From positions 1 through 64,000 of the forward strand of contig CACVBU010000472.1 in the NCBI GenBank assembly GCA_902728285.1: 64,000 nt of DNA, in the 5' to 3' direction. Positions 42,501 through 48,500 of this stretch are shown piece by piece (the first letter of the stretch is position 1; each line of letters starts with the position of its first letter). Under the pieces are notes generated by a model. It saw only the letters and a list, made by a program, of their open reading frames with translations. It was not told the DNA's origin and did not search any database. This DNA is from Clytia hemisphaerica. Its lineage: Eukaryota; Cnidaria; Hydrozoa; Leptothecata; Clytiidae. The translations under genes and the position numbers were made by a program.

Positions 42501-45500
42501 TTGTGAATTAAAATTAACGAGTAAGCAAACGATATCACTCTTATTTATAAAAACAAAACCTTTAAATTACCTGAGTCGTCAGTCAACTCTCTCTATTACG
42601 AACCTCTATTATTCGAATCTTTCTGTAATTCGAACTGAATATTGGTCCCATTAGCTGGAAATTGTAGCTAAACTACTCTCCGTATATCGAATCTTTCTCT
42701 AATTCGAAGAAAACTTTTCCTCTCATGAAGATCGAATTAGAGAAAGTCAACTGTATGTAGTATATAATTAATATACAGTGTGTCCGTCGAATAAAACGGA
42801 AAATAAATAAAGCGGAATTATCTTATTCACAATAAATCCTTCTTTTTTTAAATGTCGCTTGAAGGGATTTGGATATCTATTGAGTGAAAATGAATTCCAT
42901 CCTATCCAAATACACGTTTTCGACCGTAGCCGCCAATTGTTGCGCGGGAATTTTTTTGTCCGTTTTGCCATCCTAAAATCGTCCCAGATTTTTTTTCGCA
43001 CTAAAGACAAAAGAAAAAAGTGTAAAAAAAGGATTGGATTCGAGTTTAGGGTGGTAAATTAAATAATAAAGTGGCACGTGCCTGATCGCGCGACTACAGT
43101 CAAAAAGGTGTATTACCTTATCGAACAAAACTTAGTCGGCCCTAAGTGACTAAATTTTGGCTTGGTGACTAAAATTAGGGCCGACTAAAAATTTGGGCTG
43201 ACTAAAATTTGGGCCGACAAAAAAATTAGAAATGGCCAAAACTTGGTTATTAGTCAGCCCTTAGTGACTAAATTTCGACGAGGTGACTAAAATTAGGACC
43301 GACTAAAATTAGGGCCGACTAAAATTAAGGCCGACTAAGTTTTGGCCGATAAGGTATTCTAAATCAACTCTTTAGTGAGATTAAGTTTGAGGATTATACT
43401 ATAAATAACCTCTTCTGGTTTTCCGGACAGACGGTAGTTGGTTTCTCATCTTTGTCAGAGTAGATAAATTGATTCATTGTTTGGTAGTAGATTTGACATT
43501 TTAATGAATTCAATCCATCATTTAGAAGGTTATATCAAGATATTCTGAAAGACATTTTGGTAGTTTGGAACTCAAATATTCGCTCGTGAAATGAGTCAAA
43601 CAGGCACGTCTAGCTTGGTGTTTCAAGCTTATGTTCTTATTGATATTGGTTTTTCGAAAATTAACGAATAGATCAAAACCTTCGCTTCCTCTTAACATTA
43701 ATTCACTCATATCCCAATTGAACGCAAAACCTTCAATACGATGACCATCGGCGACATACTCGTATATGTTTTTACCAGTAAAGATATCATAGACGAAAAG
43801 TTGGGCATCTGGAAAGTTTTTATCATAAGGGTTTAGATAATCTTTATCGATGTTTACACACAGAACATGTCCCTGGAGCTGCCTATTGATTTCAAAAAGT
43901 ATAACATAGTCAGCATCTGGTAAAGGTAGTTGGTGCTTTTTTAACTCAACTAACCCATTTTCAGTTACTCTCCACAGTTGAAGAATCATTTTTCTGGACA
44001 CTGAAAGAAACACTGAATTTTGGACTTGTGAGAAAAAGCGATAAGATTTTCCAATTGTCTCGTCTTCAATTTGAAATGAAAACAAGAGCTTTCCTGAGAA
44101 TGCAAAACAGTTGAGAGATACAGGAAAGTGTTTATGATTGTAAGGGTCATTATTGGTAAAATAAATTCTTTCCGATTCAAAATCAAGGAATATATTGGGT
44201 GTATTTTCTCCACCATCCCATTCCCAATTGTCCAACTCGTATATCAAAGATCTCTGATATTCCCCTGTCGGTATGGCTATTCGTCTATATACAGTAACCC
44301 CTTGTTCATTAAATTTGACCAGATATATAAAGAACCCACAGTATTCTTTCATATTAGAACCTTCCTCTCCAAAACAAAGTAGCAGATAATCCCCAATGCT
44401 CTTATTTTTCTTAATTGTTGAAAACAACAGCGCTAGATGTGAAGGAAAACACAGCTTGTTGTTATGTCCCTGCACCTCTGATATATCGATTGGAAGATGT
44501 TTTGGGTCAGTAGCGCTGGCCATATTGCAAATTAAATGACTCACAGTTCCAGAGTATAAGCAAGTCGTGTCAGCGTTATTTTCCAATCGCTTTTCAATAT
44601 TAAACCAGCGGTACGATTCAGTATCATACAAAACTTCACTTTTCTGTGGTATATCTTCCATGGAAAGATTAATACAACGTCTCTTGACAATTTTCTTTTT
44701 AACTTGGTCATAATATAAAACAGCTATTGTGGCGTTTGCCCATGTAAATTCCTCTAATATTGTGTAGTATTTACCAGTGAGACCGAATCCGTGAAACTGC
44801 CACTCATCGAGTAGCGAATCCCACCTATCAGAGTTCTCATCATTGGGGTCATCATCTATTCGCTTTATTTCTTTAACTTCCGATGGGAGAAAAGATGTTC
44901 TTTTATTTGCTAGCATATTGAGCTGCTCAGAACTAAAAAGAGTTCAATTTGTTAATACATGGATTTAATATAATTTTGGTGGGATTGAATTCGGCGAATT
45001 TAGCGGTTTTTGGTAAAATCCGTCAAATTAAATACCTTCACATTTAAAAATACCTTTTTAGGATGGAAATTCAATCTCATAGCAGCATGTTTAAGTAAAA
45101 ACTAATAAAATACCAAGTAATTTTTGATTTAAAAATTCCTAAAATTTTTCTACCCGCTAAATTAAATTTTTGCCGAATTTATTTTACAAATACTGCTATC
45201 TGCCAAGTTTAATATCCGCCAAAAGCGTATTTTGGTCAATGGCCAAATTAAATACACTCCAAAATTAATACACTTAAGGTATATCCCAAATTGCTTCTTT
45301 TCTCTTAAAATTTAAAATCTGTTTTACTTCAACTAAAATATTGAAATAGCCTCAAGTTCAATCTGAAATTAAATGGTGAATTAGTTAAAAGAATTGATAT
45401 CAAACATTTTCAATATAAAACCATTGTCCGGTTGATGAATTATTGAAAATTCTTAAAAATAACCTAAATTGCTGTTCAAAAATGTATGGGAAAGCTTCAA

Positions 45501-48500
45501 TAGACCCTAAGGTTGGAGAATAACATAATCTGGATTGAAACTATCGGCTATTTTGCTCTATTACGTGATTCATAAAAAACTAGTGATACATTTTTTCCTG
45601 AAATCCCCCGTCCCTTTATTTGCTGATGCGTTAAAGCCCTGACCAAATAAAAAACTGGAAAACTAAAATTTGACCCCTGTATGGATATTTTTAACAGACA
45701 GGGGTCAAAGTCCAGCTTATTTAAGTGTCTTTGATTGAGATAAAAAATGACGTAATCTCAATTTAAGGGCTACTTAGACTACGCAATATATTGACGAACA
45801 ATATTCAACGTACCGTAGTACGGAGTAAACAACAGGTACTCTATTATAAAAAGGAATTTTCTTTCTTTATAAATCCCCCTATATTGTTGGAATATTGTAA
45901 ATCTAGCTGACAATAATTGCTAGCACTCAGCAATATATCGTCGATATATTGCCAATAATTGCCTGACAATTGCCTGACAATATAATGTGTAGTGTATGTA
46001 GCCCTTTACGCCTATCAAGTTTCAAGTTTCTTCATTTTTCTTCCACACAGCTAATTTCTCCTGGACCACGTTTAAACAAGACATCCATCAATCTAACCTA
46101 CAAATTCTACATTCCGATTGGATTAAATTTGACTAATGATGTGTACTCTTGGATCATGAAAGGATGGACAGAATGTTCTGCACCCTGCAATGGCGGTAGG
46201 TCGATTTATTTTCATTGTAAAATTTCCCTATCAACCCTTGCGAAAAATCTTTTTTCCAACTTATATTAGAACGCTACAACTCGAAAAGTTGTTATTATCT
46301 TAAGCAACCTCTCCTTTGGAACCCGTATACTTGCTCATTCTTTATTTTCAAATCGCTCTGCAAATACAGGTTGTCTTTTGACAGCTCCAGTCTTTTTAAA
46401 GCCAGTCTTAGACCATGTTCACGGGGACGGCTAGGCTACGATATATCTACTTCATTCAGAGCTTTAGACCATGTTCACGCGCTACGGTTCCGTTTCGCTC
46501 CGAAACGAAATGAAGCCATTAATTGGTTAAATTCATTTTTTATGTAACTTCTAACCAATAGAATCACGGAACCATAGCGCGTGAACATGGTCTTAAGCTC
46601 TGAATGAAGTAGATATGTCGTAGCCTAGCCGTCCCCGTGAAGGTGTCCATCAAAGAGCTATTTTCGTCTCAAAGTTCAGCATAATTCAATCAAATATTAA
46701 ATAAGAATGTGAACTTTTCCCTTTAAAACGAAATTCATTGCTTTGACTACTGAGATTATGCTCAAGTCCAATCGCTTTAAGCCGTGAGCCACAAATTTTC
46801 CTACCATCATGTGGAAACCATGGTAGCGTAGTAAGACTAATTCCCTAAAGAGTGGTTTCTACATGAAAACACACTGAAAACAAAATGGACTTTAGTATTG
46901 ATCCTTACATTCCAGGTACGAAGGAAGCACAATATCATTGCTTGAACTTGCGAACGAATGAAGAAGTTGCTTCTGGAAATTGCTCCTCAGAATCGGTCAA
47001 ATTATTACCAAAGCTGATGGCCTGTAACATACATAAATGTGTCACAAAGTGAGTTTAGTAATCGTTTATTATAATAGACGATATCGGCTTTCCGAATTAT
47101 CCCCGAATGATTACCCATGATGCATTGCGCAAAAAAATTCACGGACGATATTGACTTTCCGTGATTTTTTTGCGCAATGCATCATGAGTAATCATTCGGG
47201 AGAATTCCGAAAGCCGATATTGTCTATTATTACTGTTTCTCCACTTATTTTGGGACTGTGTTTTGAAGGCATTTTAGAAATTGCGACAGAGCCTGATTTT
47301 CAGGCTGAAAAATTCACTAAAATCTTCTTACCATGCTCATTTTCTCGCTTCTGACTTGAATGACATCATACAAATCGACTATGTTGGTCATTAGCGTAGC
47401 CAGGGGGGGGGGTTTGTGTAGGAAAGCAGATTTTTATTACACTGTTCATACTTTATATAAAAAGATAATTACAGTGCCATAAAAATATGCTCTCCTACAC
47501 AAATTTTGCGCCTCCCTTGGCTACGCTACTGGTTGGTCATGGTTACCTATCGCCTCGCTAATCACTTCCTAAAGATATCCGTATTAATGATAAAGCGAGG
47601 AGGCGCCCCTCTTATGCTATGACAAAGCAAAATATTTCTCGCACAGCGCTGAAAGGAAGAAAGTTGCTTTTTCTGTAGGCAAATGGCAGGAGATAAGTTT
47701 ATGTGCTTTAAAGGTTTTGTAAGAGCAATCAAGTAAAATAGGTACGTCAAATGATACCCTGAAGAAAAGTATGAATTTTCTTTCTACAGATATGAATACG
47801 GGTACACCCGTTGGGGTCGTTGTGATAGATGCGGACAAATAGGCTCCAAAAGCCGGACAGTGTTTTGTCTGAAGAAGAAGGAAGGTGAAAAATCAATCAA
47901 AGTGAATGATACGTTGTGCAGTAAGGTTGCCAAGCCATCAACTCAAATGAAATGCTTCCGTTATTGTCCAAGTAAGTCAAAACATCTACAAATACATCAT
48001 GTGCGTAATTCATGTTTACGTCGTTTTTCGTCACCTGATGACGTCATCATCCTTTGAAAATGCCGAAAAAGTAACACTTCCTACTTTTTTTCATTTTTTT
48101 CAAATGATATCTACCACTGGTCAAAATTTCAAAGTTACAGCACTTGTCAATCTTCAGATATTAAGGGGCCTTCCCTATTAAGAAATAGATTGATATGCTT
48201 TATAGATGTTAACTGAAGCATAAAAACATTTTTAAAATTACACAATTCTCTATGAGGTTTCACTTTTGTGTTTTCGAGTATAAAAAACAAGCCCGGGATC
48301 CAATCTTCTGATTACAAAGAGCGAATCTATGTACTTGCACTTTTGAGGACGGTAAAGTGACTGAAGCGATTTGGAATAACCCGCACTTCTGACCAGCAAA
48401 ATCGAGGACGGTAAAAGTGCTGATTTACCGTCATCCTCAGCAGGTCAGGATGTAGACAAATTAGAACCTTACCGTATCCGCCGCAGAAAAACACACATAC

